DNA of 8,038 nucleotides. Origin: Chryseobacterium gleum. Its GTDB lineage: Bacteria; Bacteroidota; Bacteroidia; Flavobacteriales_D; Sanyastnellaceae. The DNA lies in assembly GCA_945883885.1 (NCBI GenBank), contig CAMCYM010000070.1:1-8038 (forward strand), written 5' to 3'. The notes below the pieces were generated by a model. That model worked only from the letters and a program-made list of their open reading frames with translations, had not been told where the DNA came from and searched no databases. Numbering within the stretch: the first letter of the stretch is position 1; the number at the start of each line of letters is the position of its first letter. A program made the position numbers and the translations under genes. Shown here piece after piece: positions 1 through 6,181 of this stretch.

Positions 1-758
1 CCGAGGACACTTCCCTCCTCCCGGCCACGACCGCCACCCGAGGGCGCATGCGCGAGGATGCGATCGGCCAACCGACTGAAGGGCAGGGACTGCAGCCACA
101 CCGTTCCGGTTCCCCGAAGCGTCGCTAGGAACAACCCTTCCCCCCCGAAGAACATCGACTTCAAGTTGCCTGCCCGCTCGATGTCGTATTCAATGGCACC
201 AGCAAATCCCACAATGCAGCCCGTGTCCACACGGAGCGTTTCGCCGCGCAACTCTTTGCGCACCACCGTGCCTCCTGCATGCACGAAGGCCAACCCGTCG
301 CCGCGGAGCTGCTGCAGGATGAATCCCTCGCCCCCGAAAAAGCCCGCTCCGAGGCGCTTGTTGAAGGCGATGGTCACCTCGGTTCCGTAGGCCGCGCAGA
401 GGAAGCTGTCTTTTTGGCAAATGATGCGCCCGCCCACCTGCGACAAGTCCACCGGAATGATTTTGCCGGGATACGGAGCCGCGAAGGCGACGTTGCTGCG
501 TCCGGTTCCGAGGTTCGTGAAGTGCGTCATGAAGATGGATTCGCCGGTCAGCAGGCGCTTGCCCACGTTCAGCAACTTGCTCATCATCCCTTGGTTCGGT
601 TGCGAACCGTCGCCCATGCGCGTCTCGAAGTTGATGCCGTCCTCCAGCCAGTTCATCGCGCCGGCTTCGGCAATGACCGTCTCGTGCGGATCCAGCGTGA
701 TTTCAACGGCTTGCAGGTCGTCGCCGTAGATGCGGTAGTCGATTTCGTGGCTCTTCAT
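1..758 (-). CDS. AIM24 / TIGR00266 family protein (3' end cut by window edge)
   Basis: Reading leftward from the ATG at 756-758, an uninterrupted frame gives 252 residues to the window edge. The protein starts MKSHEIDYRIYGDDLQ and carries the repeated Gly-rich blocks of the AIM24 (TIGR00266) family: LLTGESIFMTHF, PGKIIPVDLS, FFGGEGFI, FVHAGGTVV, FFGGEGLFLATLRG, and a conserved near-terminal QSLPFSRLADRI at residues 223-234. Family members adopt a double-stranded beta-helix fold; the bacterial role is not established, while yeast Aim24 is mitochondrial and linked to inner-membrane organisation. No signal peptide or membrane span is visible, so a cytosolic location is inferred. From the position of the SRLADRI block I infer that only about 10-20 C-terminal residues are missing. 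The gene is divergent from the prolyl oligopeptidase gene, with 42 bases between the start codons. No Shine-Dalgarno site is visible. Family assignment is firm, function is not. Confidence 0.93.
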   Translation of the reverse strand, partial: MKSHEIDYRIYGDDLQAVEITLDPHETVIAEAGAMNWLEDGINFETRMGDGSQPNQGMMSKLLNVGKRLLTGESIFMTHFTNLGTGRSNVAFAAPYPGKIIPVDLSQVGGRIICQKDSFLCAAYGTEVTIAFNKRLGAGFFGGEGFILQQLRGDGLAFVHAGGTVVRKELRGETLRVDTGCIVGFAGAIEYDIERAGNLKSMFFGGEGLFLATLRGTGTVWLQSLPFSRLADRILAHAPSGGGRGREEGSVL

Positions 759-763
759 GGGCA

Positions 764-771
764 CAAAGTTG
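764..771 (-). promoter_or_regulatory. Possible -7 promoter element for the AIM24-family gene
   Basis: On the minus strand the octamer CAACTTTG matches the Bacteroidota -7 consensus TAnnTTTG at all but the first base and ends 5 bases before the ATG. A TTG lies 16 bases upstream, slightly closer than the usual -33 spacing. The methyltransferase gene at 5322 shows the same spacing of a near-consensus element to its ATG. If real, the transcript would be almost leaderless. This is a sequence match only. Confidence 0.3.
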
Positions 772-774
772 TGG

Positions 775-782
775 TAAGTTTG
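775..782 (+). promoter_or_regulatory. Putative -7 promoter element (TAAGTTTG) for the peptidase operon
   Basis: TAAGTTTG is an exact match to the Bacteroidota sigma-factor -7 consensus TAnnTTTG, 18 bases before the ATG at 801. The -33 region is weak: TTC at 754-756 with 18-base spacing in place of TTG. The element sits inside the 42-base divergent gap and lies close beside the opposing element at 764-771, so the two promoters would compete for polymerase. The predicted leader is only about a dozen bases, with no Shine-Dalgarno sequence. Confidence 0.42.
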
Positions 783-800
783 GCGGGCAATTTCTCTGCT

Positions 801-2975
801 ATGCGCCAAATTTTTCTCCTCCCCGCCGCATCTGCCCTGCTCCTGGCCGCGTGCAGCGGCCCGGACGCTGTGGATCCGAACCTCGCTTTCATGGAACCGA
901 ACCTGACCTACCCCGTCACCCGTGTGGACTCGACGGTCGTGGACACCCTTTGGGGCGTAGCCGTCCCCGACCCCTACCGCTGGCTAGAAGACGACCGCTC
1001 CGAAGAAACCGGCGCGTGGGTCGACGCCCAAAACGCCGTCACCCGCGCCTTCCTCGACTCCATCCCCGTTCTACCCGAGCTCCGCGCGCGCTACGAAGCC
1101 CTCTACAACTACGAGAAAATCGGCATGCCACGCCGCATCGGAAGCCGCTACTACGTCGCGAAGAACGACGGGCTCCAAAACCAAAGCGTCTGGTACGTCC
1201 GCGATTCGCTCAACGGTCCCGACCGCGTCTTCCTGGACCCGAATGCCCTGAGCAAGGACGGAACGGTCACCGCCACCCTCGGCGAGGCCTCCGACGACGA
1301 CCGTTACCTCACCGTCATCCGGAGCGAGGGCGGCTCGGACTGGCAGGAAATCCGCGTGGTGGACCTGACCACCGGCGAAGAAACTGGCGACGTCCTGAAG
1401 TGGGTGAAGTTCAGCGGAACCAGCTGGGTAGGCAACGGCTTTTACTACAGCCGGTACCCCACTCCGGACGGGAGCGCGCTCAGTGCAGAGAACACCTTCC
1501 ACAGCGTCTATTTCCACGCAATCGGAACGCCGCAGTCCGCAGACCGTCTCGTCTTCCGGGACGATGCTGAACCGAACCGCTACCACTTCGCTTCCGCCAC
1601 CGAGGACAACCGCTACCTCATCCTGAACACCTCGACCGGGACGGATGGCAATAGCCTGCATTTCATGGATTTGCAGCAATCGAAAAAGGGCTGGCAGGTG
1701 CTCGTGGACGGTTTTGACACCCACAGCTCCGTGGTGGACCATGTGAGCGGTAAGTTCCTGGTGCTCACAGACATCGGTGCGCCGAAGTACCGGCTCGTCG
1801 CGGCGGATCCCGCTCGCGCGCAGGACCGCACCGCATGGACGGAGGTCCTCGCAGAGAGCGAGCACCTCCTCGAAGCCGTGACCCATGTGGGCGGGCAGTT
1901 GTTTGCCACCTACTTGCGCAATGCGTGCAGTGCCGTGGTCCAAACCGCACTCGACGGCAGCAATCCCCGCGAAATCGCCCTTCCCTCTGCCACTGGTTCG
2001 GCGGGCGGCTTCGGCGGCCGAGCAGACGCCACGGAGACCTTCTACTCTTTCACGTCCTTTACCCACCCCACCTCGGTCTACCGCTACGACATCGCCCGTG
2101 GCACCTCCAGCTTGTTCGCCGAACCGAAAGTGGATTTCGAGCCGGAGGATTACGTCGCGGAGCAGGTGTGGTACACCTCTTCGGACGGCGCGAAAGTGCC
2201 CATGTTCGTCGTGCACCGCAAAGACATCGAAAAGGACGGCAACCGTCCCACCTACCTCTACGCGTACGGCGGTTTCAACATCAGCCTGACCCCGTCTTTC
2301 AATCCGTCCATCCTGCTGCTGCTCGAGCGCGGTGGCGTCTATGCGATGCCGAATCTGCGCGGCGGTGGAGAATTTGGCGAAGCCTGGCACCAAGCCGGCA
2401 TGCTCCTCAAGAAGCAGCAGGTGTTTGACGACTTCATCGCCGCAGGCGAACACCTCATCGAAGCGGGTTATACCCGATCGGAGCGGCTCGGAATCGCAGG
2501 CGGATCGAACGGCGGTTTGCTCGTCGGAGCCGTGATGACGCAGCGGCCGGAACTGGCCGCCGTCGCCTTCCCTGCTGTCGGCGTGATGGACATGCTCCGG
2601 TACCACAAGTTCACCATCGGTTGGGGCTGGATTCCGGAATACGGGTGTGCCGATAGCTCAGAAGTTCACTTCAAGAACTTGCTGTCTTACAGCCCGTACC
2701 ACAATCTGAAGCCCGGAACCCGCTACCCTGCCACCCTGGTGACCACGGCAGACCACGACGACCGCGTCGTACCGGCCCATTCGTTCAAGTTCGCCGCGCG
2801 GCTGCAAGCCTGCCACGAGGGTCCAGAACCCGTGCTGATCCGGGTGGACAAAGACGCCGGTCACGGTGCCGGCAAGCCGACCTCGAAAATCCTCGACGAG
2901 GGGGCCGACCGGTGGGCATTCTTCTTCGCCGCGGTGGGCTTGGGCACGGGCAAAGAAGGGCCGGGCAAGGAGTGA
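801..2975 (+). CDS. Prolyl oligopeptidase family serine peptidase (S9A), lipoprotein
   Basis: This 724-residue protein is an S9A prolyl oligopeptidase, which cleaves short peptides after proline. The order is: a lipoprotein signal peptide (residues 1-17, lipobox LAAC, lipidated Cys18), the S9A hallmark DPYRWLED at 57-64, a beta-propeller region to about residue 440, then the alpha/beta-hydrolase domain. Visible active-site elements are the oxyanion tyrosine Tyr489 in YAYGGF, nucleophile Ser569 in GGSNGG, Asp653 in DHDDRVVP with substrate-binding Arg655, and His688 in DAGHGAGKP. The spacing is close to that of mammalian POP (473, 554, 641, 680), so the enzyme should be active. The frame is open back to 279, but that part lies antisense to the AIM24-family gene; the start at 801 is chosen because it begins the signal peptide. 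The C-terminal tail GTGKEGPGKE is low complexity. The signal implies attachment to a membrane in the periplasm or at the surface; which membrane cannot be told. First gene of a likely three-gene operon. Confidence 0.96.
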   Translation: MRQIFLLPAASALLLAACSGPDAVDPNLAFMEPNLTYPVTRVDSTVVDTLWGVAVPDPYRWLEDDRSEETGAWVDAQNAVTRAFLDSIPVLPELRARYEALYNYEKIGMPRRIGSRYYVAKNDGLQNQSVWYVRDSLNGPDRVFLDPNALSKDGTVTATLGEASDDDRYLTVIRSEGGSDWQEIRVVDLTTGEETGDVLKWVKFSGTSWVGNGFYYSRYPTPDGSALSAENTFHSVYFHAIGTPQSADRLVFRDDAEPNRYHFASATEDNRYLILNTSTGTDGNSLHFMDLQQSKKGWQVLVDGFDTHSSVVDHVSGKFLVLTDIGAPKYRLVAADPARAQDRTAWTEVLAESEHLLEAVTHVGGQLFATYLRNACSAVVQTALDGSNPREIALPSATGSAGGFGGRADATETFYSFTSFTHPTSVYRYDIARGTSSLFAEPKVDFEPEDYVAEQVWYTSSDGAKVPMFVVHRKDIEKDGNRPTYLYAYGGFNISLTPSFNPSILLLLERGGVYAMPNLRGGGEFGEAWHQAGMLLKKQQVFDDFIAAGEHLIEAGYTRSERLGIAGGSNGGLLVGAVMTQRPELAAVAFPAVGVMDMLRYHKFTIGWGWIPEYGCADSSEVHFKNLLSYSPYHNLKPGTRYPATLVTTADHDDRVVPAHSFKFAARLQACHEGPEPVLIRVDKDAGHGAGKPTSKILDEGADRWAFFFAAVGLGTGKEGPGKE
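2972..2975 (+). other. GTGA start/stop overlap deciding the pseudouridine synthase start
   Basis: The GTG start of the downstream gene and the TGA stop of the peptidase gene share two bases. No ATG in the downstream frame lies near this point; the next one upstream, at 2912, would add only an Arg/Gly-rich segment that shadows peptidase coding sequence. AGGA lies directly against the GTG, too close to act as a normal Shine-Dalgarno site, which suggests termination-reinitiation. Confidence 0.65.
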
Positions 2976-3652
2976 ATTCGCGGAACTACCGCTGCCGGTA
3001 TGGGTTCCTCGATGCCCACGTGGCGGTGGTTTGGAAAGAAGGTGGCATTGCAACTTCCGGCCCGGGTGGAGATACGCTCGAACGGCGGGTGCTTGCGGAC
3101 CTCGGCGGATCGTTGTTCTCCGTGCATCGGCTGGATCGGGAGACGTGTGGCTGGGTGCTCTTTGCCCGGACCCAACGTGCGGCCGCCCGCTGTTCCTCCG
3201 CGTTTGAGTCTGGCAATGTTCGCAAGGTGTATGCGATGCTGGCTCATGGAGAAATAGGGGATTTAGCCGATATTTCTTCGGATGTGAATGGAAAACATGC
3301 GCACACAATTTGCGAAGTTCAGGCCTCAGGCAAATTGCCTGGCGGAGGGCCAGCGGCTGCCGTCCTAGCCTGTCCGATTACCGGGCGAACACACCAGCTG
3401 CGCATCCACTTTTGCTCCGCGGGGCACGGGCTTGTAGGGGATGCGCGTTACCCAGATCCCGGTGGATCCCCGTGGTACAGGGGGAACGGGCTGTTTCTCT
3501 CGGCGGTAGGGCTGCGCATTCCACATCCCGAAGGTGGCGCTGACATCCTGTGCATCAGCCCATTGCCGAAGAAGTTTCGCAAGATGCGGTGGATTCCCGT
3601 CCGTTTCATGGAAGCGCGTATTTTGCACCTTCTTACTTATCCTCCGACGTGA
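2972..3652 (+). CDS. RluA-type RNA pseudouridine synthase
   Basis: This is a 226-residue cytosolic enzyme of the RluA family, which isomerises uridine to pseudouridine in rRNA or tRNA. The catalytic aspartate is Asp55 in HRLDRET (52-58). The active-site tyrosine is Tyr87 in KVYAML, and the C-terminal signature GRTHQLRIH is at 138-146, followed by GLVGDARYP. There is no S4 domain, so this is a short, catalytic-domain-only member. Two departures from the usual pattern are visible: the N-terminal NKPAG motif reads WKEGG, and the usual LDRETSG reads LDRETCG. Neither removes a catalytic residue. The GTG start is inferred from the overlap with the previous stop; an ATG at 2912 is the alternative. 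A patch around 3240-3320 has AT-rich codons (ATA, TTA, AAA, AAT) unlike the rest of the block. The target RNA position cannot be told. Confidence 0.9.
   Translation: MNSRNYRCRYGFLDAHVAVVWKEGGIATSGPGGDTLERRVLADLGGSLFSVHRLDRETCGWVLFARTQRAAARCSSAFESGNVRKVYAMLAHGEIGDLADISSDVNGKHAHTICEVQASGKLPGGGPAAAVLACPITGRTHQLRIHFCSAGHGLVGDARYPDPGGSPWYRGNGLFLSAVGLRIPHPEGGADILCISPLPKKFRKMRWIPVRFMEARILHLLTYPPT
3649..3652 (+). other. GTGA start/stop overlap deciding the acyltransferase start
   Basis: The pseudouridine synthase stop TGA at 3650-3652 overlaps an in-frame GTG at 3649 for the acyltransferase. This is the same four-base arrangement as at 2972. It places the start just before the hydrophobic N-terminus and avoids the 103-base overlap implied by the ATG at 3550. 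Confidence 0.65.
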
Positions 3653-4392
3653 ACCACCTCCGCTCCTGCTACCGCATTCCTGGATTTCTCGTTTGGACCG
3701 CGCTGGCCGGTGGTAACTTGGCCCTGGTGCGCCTGTTTACCCGGGGCAACCCGCACGCGATGCACCGGATGTACCTGATCTACATCGCCGGGGTCCAACG
3801 GTTGATGGGCATCCGGGTGCGGTGGGAAGGGGCCCCACCGGAAGGGCCTTCCCTCCTGATGGGCAACCACCGCAGCTACGTGGATGCCGTCCTGATGCCG
3901 GCGAAGCATCCCGTGGCGTTTGTGGCGCGGAGCGAGAGTCGGAATTGGCCCATCATCGGCTGGGGAGCGAGCGCGTTGAAAACGATTTGGGTCAACCGCA
4001 AAGACCGCGAAAGCCGCCGGAATACCCGGTTTGCGGTGCGCGAACGGCTCGACGCGGGCATGGGCATCGTGGTGTTTCCGGAAGGCACGACCCACCGCGG
4101 GCCGGAACTGGGGCCCTACCGGCCGTCCATGTTTGCCATTGCTGCGGACGGCGGATTCCCCATCACCCCCATCGCCATCGAGTACCGGGATCCTTCCATC
4201 GCTTGGGTCGGGGACGACACGTTCATCCCCCACGCATGGAAACACCTCGGAAAGCGCTGGACCGATGTCACGGTGTGTTTCGGGGAGACATTTGTGGGCA
4301 CAGACCCCGAGGAAAACCTGCGGCGTACGCGCGAATGGACGGCCGCCCAGGTGGATCGCATCCGGGCGGAGTACGATGCAAACGCGTGTTAA
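3649..4392 (+). CDS. 1-acyl-sn-glycerol-3-phosphate acyltransferase family protein (PlsC-type)
   Basis: A 247-residue PlsC-superfamily acyltransferase, expected to transfer an acyl chain to a lysophospholipid, typically lysophosphatidate to phosphatidate, at the inner membrane. The catalytic HX4D motif is NHRSYVD with His74 and Asp79. The second block is VNRKDRESRRN, the third is FPEGTTHRG at 143-151, and a hydrophobic PITPIAIEY follows. Residues 9-29 (starting IPGFLVWTAL) are hydrophobic and could anchor or embed in the membrane. Length is normal for the family. The GTG start overlaps the previous stop and is preferred to the ATG at 3550, whose extra 33 residues shadow the end of the pseudouridine synthase gene. 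Acyl-acceptor specificity is not readable from motifs; a lyso-ornithine-lipid acyltransferase is possible. Third gene of the coupled block, ending in TAA with a 70-base gap after it. Confidence 0.93.
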   Translation: MNHLRSCYRIPGFLVWTALAGGNLALVRLFTRGNPHAMHRMYLIYIAGVQRLMGIRVRWEGAPPEGPSLLMGNHRSYVDAVLMPAKHPVAFVARSESRNWPIIGWGASALKTIWVNRKDRESRRNTRFAVRERLDAGMGIVVFPEGTTHRGPELGPYRPSMFAIAADGGFPITPIAIEYRDPSIAWVGDDTFIPHAWKHLGKRWTDVTVCFGETFVGTDPEENLRRTREWTAAQVDRIRAEYDANAC

Positions 4393-4462
4393 ATCTTCGG
4401 TACCGATTGAACGTCCGGATGCGCACAGCGTCTTGTGGTGCAGAAACCCATCCACTTTTCAC

Positions 4463-5299
4463 ATGAAGTTCCCGACCCTTCCCTTTGCCGCAACCGCCTT
4501 CCTGGCATGTGCTGTGCTCGCAGGATGTGACCGCCGGGGTGAAAACCTGAGCGAGGATGCCGCCACCGCAGAGAGCTTGACCGAAGTCACGGACCGGGCC
4601 ATCGAAGAAGTGGCCGAGGCCGCCATGCCGATGCCAGGAGGTGGCGGTGGGCCGTGTGCGGGGACCGCCCAGCCCTTCGGCACCTGTGCCACCCTGACGG
4701 ACAGCGGCGAGGATGTCTATCCCCGCACCGTCGTGGTGGACTTCGGTACCGGGTGCACGGGACCGAACGGCATCACCCGCAGTGGGGTCATCACGCTCGT
4801 GGTCACGGGGGGCATGTGGAGCACGGAAGGGGCCACGTGGACCGCTACGTTTGAGAACTTCGGGGTCGGCAATCGAACCGTCAACGGCACGAAAACCCGC
4901 ACGTTCACCGGCGCAAATGCGGAAGGCCAACCAACCTACAGTTTTACCTCCGACCTGAGCATCGTCCGCAACGGAGCATCTTTTGCGCGGGAGGCGTCGG
5001 GGACTGCGGTTTGGCTAGCGGGATACGATACGGAAGATTGCTTCGACAACATTGTCCAACGCGATGGAACTGCCACCGTTACCGGGCCGCAAGGGGGAAC
5101 GCGGACGCGCACCTTCACCGCCGTGGTTCACGACCAGGTGTGCGGATACCCGGTCTCAGGGACGGTCCACATCGAACGGCAAGGACCCGACGTGCACGTG
5201 GAGTATGGCGATGGGACGTGCGACAACCTGGCGACGGTACAGCGAGGCGGCAATTCGTTCCTCCTGAACCTCGATACGCACGAGCTGACTCCGCAGTGA
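4463..5299 (+). CDS. Conserved Bacteroidota lipoprotein of unknown function
   Basis: A 278-residue lipoprotein. Residues 1-21 form the signal peptide, with lipobox LAGC and lipidated Cys22. A charged linker (about 23-55) and a Gly-rich stretch, MPGGGGGPC, follow. The mature domain has the pattern VVDFGTGC..PNGITRSGVI (about 91-110), then VNGTKTRTF, and ends in GDGTCDNLATV near residues 249-259. I recognise this pattern from a family common in Bacteroidota lipoproteins with no known function. Six Cys besides the lipidated one (65, 75, 98, 193, 227, 253) suggest three disulfides in an exported beta-rich fold. The frame is open from 4031, but that part shadows the acyltransferase gene; the ATG at 4463 is chosen for the signal peptide. 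The 70 bases upstream hold only a weak promoter-like match (TTG at 4433, CACTTTTC at 4453-4460), so cotranscription with the preceding genes is possible. Confidence 0.88.
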   Translation: MKFPTLPFAATAFLACAVLAGCDRRGENLSEDAATAESLTEVTDRAIEEVAEAAMPMPGGGGGPCAGTAQPFGTCATLTDSGEDVYPRTVVVDFGTGCTGPNGITRSGVITLVVTGGMWSTEGATWTATFENFGVGNRTVNGTKTRTFTGANAEGQPTYSFTSDLSIVRNGASFAREASGTAVWLAGYDTEDCFDNIVQRDGTATVTGPQGGTRTRTFTAVVHDQVCGYPVSGTVHIERQGPDVHVEYGDGTCDNLATVQRGGNSFLLNLDTHELTPQ

Positions 5300-5308
5300 G
5301 CGGAAGCG

Positions 5309-5316
5309 TACCTTCG
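5309..5316 (+). promoter_or_regulatory. Putative -7 promoter element (TACCTTCG) for the methyltransferase gene
   Basis: TACCTTCG matches the Bacteroidota -7 consensus TAnnTTTG with one mismatch and ends 5 bases before the ATG at 5322, inside the 22-base gap after the lipoprotein stop. I see no clear TTG at the expected -33 distance. A transcript from here would be nearly leaderless. Read-through from upstream is an equally good explanation for expression. Confidence 0.38.
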
Positions 5317-5321
5317 CGGGC

Positions 5322-6173
5322 ATGCTCCGCACGTTGTACCGTTTCTTGAGCCCCCGCTGGCAGAACTTGTTTCTCGATTACCCGGTGCAGCTCAAGCCCC
5401 GCCGGACCCCGGAACAAGAAGGCTGGCAGCCGGTGGAGGCGGTCATTGAAGCGAATCGGACGGAAGTCGAAGTGTGGGTGGACGCGATGGCCGCCCGTGC
5501 CGCGGTGCTGCACGCCATCCGGCCAGAGGGAAGCGAACCGGACGGGGCGATGCCGCGGTGGAACAATGGCTTCCTTCCGGGGCTAGACATGGCCGCCCTG
5601 CACACGGTGTTAGCGGAGTGCAAACCCAAGCGCTACGTCGAGGTGGGCTCCGGCAATTCCACGAAGCTCGCTGCATGGACCGCGCGCACCGAGGGGTTTG
5701 CGTGCGAGATCACGAGCATCGATCCGTTTCCACGGGCCGAGGTAGATGCGCTGGTGGATCGGGCAGTGCGGAAGCCGTTCGAGGAGGTCGAGCCGGAGGT
5801 TTGGAGCACGCTGGAGGCGGGCGACGTATTGTTCGTGGACAACAGCCACCGCGCGCTGCCCAACTCGGACGTGACGGCCCTTTTCATGGAAGTGTTGCCC
5901 AGCCTGCCCGAGGGCGTGCTCGTGCACATCCACGACGTCTACTTGCCGTGGGATTATCCGCAAGACATGTGCGAACGCGGCTATTCGGAGCAGTATCTGC
6001 TGGCCGTAGCCGTGGCTTCGGCGCCGCAGCGGTACCGCCCGATTTTGCCGGCGTTCTGGGTCTCAGAGCAGCCGCACTGTGCCCAGCGGCTTGCTGGGAT
6101 TTGGAACCACCCCCATACGGCCACGGTGGAGCGGCACGGGGGGTCGTTTTGGATGGAGCTCGGCCCGCGCTGA
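5322..6173 (+). CDS. Class I SAM-dependent methyltransferase
   Basis: A 283-residue soluble protein with a Rossmann-type methyltransferase core. The SAM-binding motif I is YVEVGSGNST (EVGSGNS at 107-113). ITSIDPFP follows, with the Asp at the end of strand 2 expected to bind the ribose. A DVLFVDNSH segment has Asp173, and VHIHDVYLPWDYP has His204 and Asp205. The pattern resembles the Methyltransf_24-like enzymes that act on small molecules or glycans; the HIHD segment suggests a metal or substrate site, by analogy only. An N-terminal extension of about 100 residues contains WNNGFLPGLD, probably part of the substrate pocket. No signal peptide or membrane span is visible. It lies 22 bases after the lipoprotein gene and converges on the T9SS protease with one base between stops. 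The substrate is unknown. Confidence 0.85.
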   Translation: MLRTLYRFLSPRWQNLFLDYPVQLKPRRTPEQEGWQPVEAVIEANRTEVEVWVDAMAARAAVLHAIRPEGSEPDGAMPRWNNGFLPGLDMAALHTVLAECKPKRYVEVGSGNSTKLAAWTARTEGFACEITSIDPFPRAEVDALVDRAVRKPFEEVEPEVWSTLEAGDVLFVDNSHRALPNSDVTALFMEVLPSLPEGVLVHIHDVYLPWDYPQDMCERGYSEQYLLAVAVASAPQRYRPILPAFWVSEQPHCAQRLAGIWNHPHTATVERHGGSFWMELGPR

Positions 6174-6181
6174 ATCAGCGC
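6167..6181. other. 15-base palindrome spanning both convergent stop codons
   Basis: GCGCTGA-A-TCAGCGC is perfectly symmetric about base 6174, the only base between the two TGA stops. Both genes end in the same seven bases, GCGCTGA. As RNA it could fold a 5-bp GC-rich stem (GCGCT/AGCGC) with a 5-base loop, in either transcript. There is no U-tract on either side, so a classical intrinsic terminator is not supported. Confidence 0.45.

Noticed and set aside
279..800. In-frame extension of the peptidase reading frame upstream of 801
   Set aside because: It lies antisense to the AIM24-family coding sequence, shows no family similarity, and would bury the lipoprotein signal peptide in the middle of the protein.
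1071..2606. Minus-strand open frame of 511 codons inside the prolyl oligopeptidase gene
   Set aside because: It is the antisense shadow of a GC-rich gene with intact catalytic motifs. Its translation is low in hydrophobic structure, rich in Arg, Gly and Val, and shows no recognisable motif.
4398..4405. 8-base palindrome CGGTACCG in the gap before the lipoprotein gene
   Set aside because: Too short and isolated to support an operator; such palindromes are expected by chance in GC-rich DNA.
3637..4455. Minus-strand open frame of 272 codons over the acyltransferase
   Set aside because: Antisense to a gene with clear HX4D and FPEGT motifs; its own translation has no recognisable features.
4031..4462. 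In-frame extension of the lipoprotein reading frame upstream of 4463
   Set aside because: It overlaps the acyltransferase catalytic region in another frame and would place the signal peptide internally.
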